Positions 62,980 to 64,000 of a DNA stretch of 64,000 bases are shown piece by piece. How positions within the stretch are numbered: the stretch's first letter is position 1; the number at the start of each line of letters is the position of its first letter. Made by a program: the position numbers and the translations under genes. The notes beneath the pieces are model-generated. The model saw only the letters and a list, made by a program, of their open reading frames with translations. It made no database searches and was not told the DNA's origin. The stretch covers positions 1-64,000 of the forward strand of contig JBBDRW010000177.1 in NCBI GenBank assembly GCA_040905265.1. Direction: 5' to 3'. The DNA comes from JBBDRW01 sp040905265 (GTDB taxonomy: Bacteria; Bacteroidota; Rhodothermia; Balneolales; Balneolaceae).

Positions 62980-64000
62980 TTAGTTGCCTGATGTTTCTCT
63001 GAATCCGGCAGAAAAATCCCTGCTCATCACTTCCCGAAGCAGATCTTCAGGCTGTATCTGCTGCATCGACATGATTCTTTCCCAGGAGGCTGCCCGGATC
63101 CTTGCCCGGTTATCCGTACTCCCGATCATCAGGCTCTGACCGACCGTAACTACCCAGTCTCCGCTCTGCACGCCAGTAACACCAGCCACTTCCCTTCCTC
63201 TGGCAACCACTTCAATGGTTCGGAATTCAACCTCTGCAGGATCACTGAGCGGGGGCGGATTATCGGTATCCACATCGGTAATCGGTTCGGTTTCCATTCC
63301 AAAACCGGGAACGATATAGATCCCCTCCTGACCCGTTCTCGGGTGTTTGTATAGCGCACTCAATGGAATGAGGGTCGTCTGCTCACTCTCACCGTAGAGT
63401 ATATCGACGGTAACAAACATTCCGGGCAGCAACAGCCCACTCACATTGGATATATCAATCTCCGCTTCTGTACTGAAACTTCCCCTGGCCAGGAATGGAG
63501 AGATTCTGGACACGTCGCCATAAAGAAGGGTATCTCCCATCGTTTCAGAATAGATACGTGCTGTATGCCCGATCTCGACATAACGAAGCATATTCTCCGT
63601 AAGATTTACAATCACTTTCGTCCGTTCCAAATCCCCGATTACAAACAGCGGAGAATTGGTGTTGACCTGCATACCCATCTCTACGCTTCTGCCTCCAACG
63701 GTTCCGCTGATCGGTGCACGGATTACGGTACGGTCCAGTATGTCCTGCTGTTCGCTGAGAGCAGACTCTGCCTGGTCAACCTGAGCAAGCACCAGTTCCA
63801 GATCCGCCTCTGCGGAAGCAACCTGCGCCTGGATCGATTCCAGATCGACATCACTGACCAGATTCTGTTGTGCCAGGCTCTCCTGTCGCCGGAGCTGATT
63901 GTTCAGCTCGTTCAGGCGTGCTTCCGCCTGACGCGCCCGCGCTTCACTGACCCGCAGATTTGCCCGGGCCTGTATCACTCTCTCATTAAACTCTCGGGAT
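62980..64000 (-). CDS. RND periplasmic adaptor subunit, N-terminus outside window
   Basis: The membrane-fusion subunit of the tripartite pump with the adjacent RND gene. The frame is open through the right edge (residues upstream of the apparent GTG at 63978 read SREFNER), so the true start and any signal peptide or lipobox lie outside the window. Visible parts in order: a coiled-coil hairpin (ARQAEARLNELNNQLRRQES to QVDQAESALSEQQD), the lipoyl half-motif APISGTVGGRSVEMG, a beta-barrel region (ARIYSETMGDTLL) and a membrane-proximal domain. The 65-bp gap to the pump gene indicates an operon. Confidence 0.92.
   Translation of the reverse strand, partial: SREFNERVIQARANLRVSEARARQAEARLNELNNQLRRQESLAQQNLVSDVDLESIQAQVASAEADLELVLAQVDQAESALSEQQDILDRTVIRAPISGTVGGRSVEMGMQVNTNSPLFVIGDLERTKVIVNLTENMLRYVEIGHTARIYSETMGDTLLYGDVSRISPFLARGSFSTEAEIDISNVSGLLLPGMFVTVDILYGESEQTTLIPLSALYKHPRTGQEGIYIVPGFGMETEPITDVDTDNPPPLSDPAEVEFRTIEVVARGREVAGVTGVQSGDWVVTVGQSLMIGSTDNRARIRAASWERIMSMQQIQPEDLLREVMSRDFSAGFRETSGN

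Noticed and set aside
1..64000. CRISPR array or riboswitch
   Set aside because: No evenly spaced direct repeats of 25-40 bases and no recognisable riboswitch core were seen on reading both strands.

Overview
The window reads as a chromosomal piece of a Gram-negative, polysaccharide-degrading member of the Bacteroidota/Balneolota/Rhodothermota radiation. The reasons are two complete SusC/SusD pairs plus a third SusD, many lipoproteins with Bacteroidota-type lipoboxes, glycoside hydrolases with export signals, FG-GAP/ASPIC-UnbV (CRTAC1-type) proteins, and housekeeping genes (ftsY, scpA) of ordinary bacterial type. The exact genus cannot be read from the sequence. No tRNA, rRNA, CRISPR array or intact transposase gene was found.

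Layout. 1-5.2 kb: a sugar-acid module (IlvD/Edd-type dehydratase, AraD1/GguC-type protein, divergent GntP permease, lipoprotein). 5.2-7.4 kb: a debris zone with one intact six-bladed propeller lipoprotein, a decayed paralogue, and the stump of a nucleotidyltransferase-type toxin gene pair. 7.5-24.4 kb: a galactan/arabinogalactan utilisation locus. It holds a Na+/galactose symporter with vSGLT binding residues, galK, galT, a GH43 of the exo-beta-1,3-galactanase type, SusCD pair 1, and a GH30-GH2-GH43 operon. 24.7-37 kb: CRTAC1-like protein, a c-type-haem/propeller protein, dgoK and the KDPGal aldolase gene (tail to tail), ThuA-like lipoprotein, FAD oxidoreductase, PL11 rhamnogalacturonan lyase, a LacI-family regulator and ApbE. 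37-51 kb: a giant double CRTAC1-type lipoprotein, a Tat-exported Gfo/Idh oxidoreductase, an FGE/SUMF1-fold protein, SusCD pair 2 and an orphan SusD. 51-64 kb: more ordinary genes (MscS, M28 peptidase, scpA, ftsY, CDP-alcohol phosphatidyltransferase, Nudix, HTH protein, lipoprotein, and an RND efflux pump whose adaptor runs off the right edge).

How it fits together (inference). Extracellular GH30, GH43 and GH2 enzymes would cut beta-1,6/1,3-galactan side chains of plant arabinogalactan, SusCD would import the oligomers, and the symporter plus GalK/GalT (Leloir) or DgoK/KDPGal aldolase (De Ley-Doudoroff) would metabolise galactose or galactonate. PL11 adds rhamnogalacturonan I attack. A shared 14-bp palindrome with central CG (consensus TGNTANCGNTANCA) lies upstream of the symporter-gal operon, both susC genes and the GH30 operon. 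The LacI-family protein encoded in the same window is the obvious candidate to bind all of them.

Non-coding highlights: a family of degenerate period-7 repeats that sits right after, and in several cases inside, the 3' ends of genes; a 127-bp near-perfect palindromic MITE-like element that supplies the stop codon of the phosphatidyltransferase gene; a second 138-bp inverted-repeat element; and four strong hairpin terminators.
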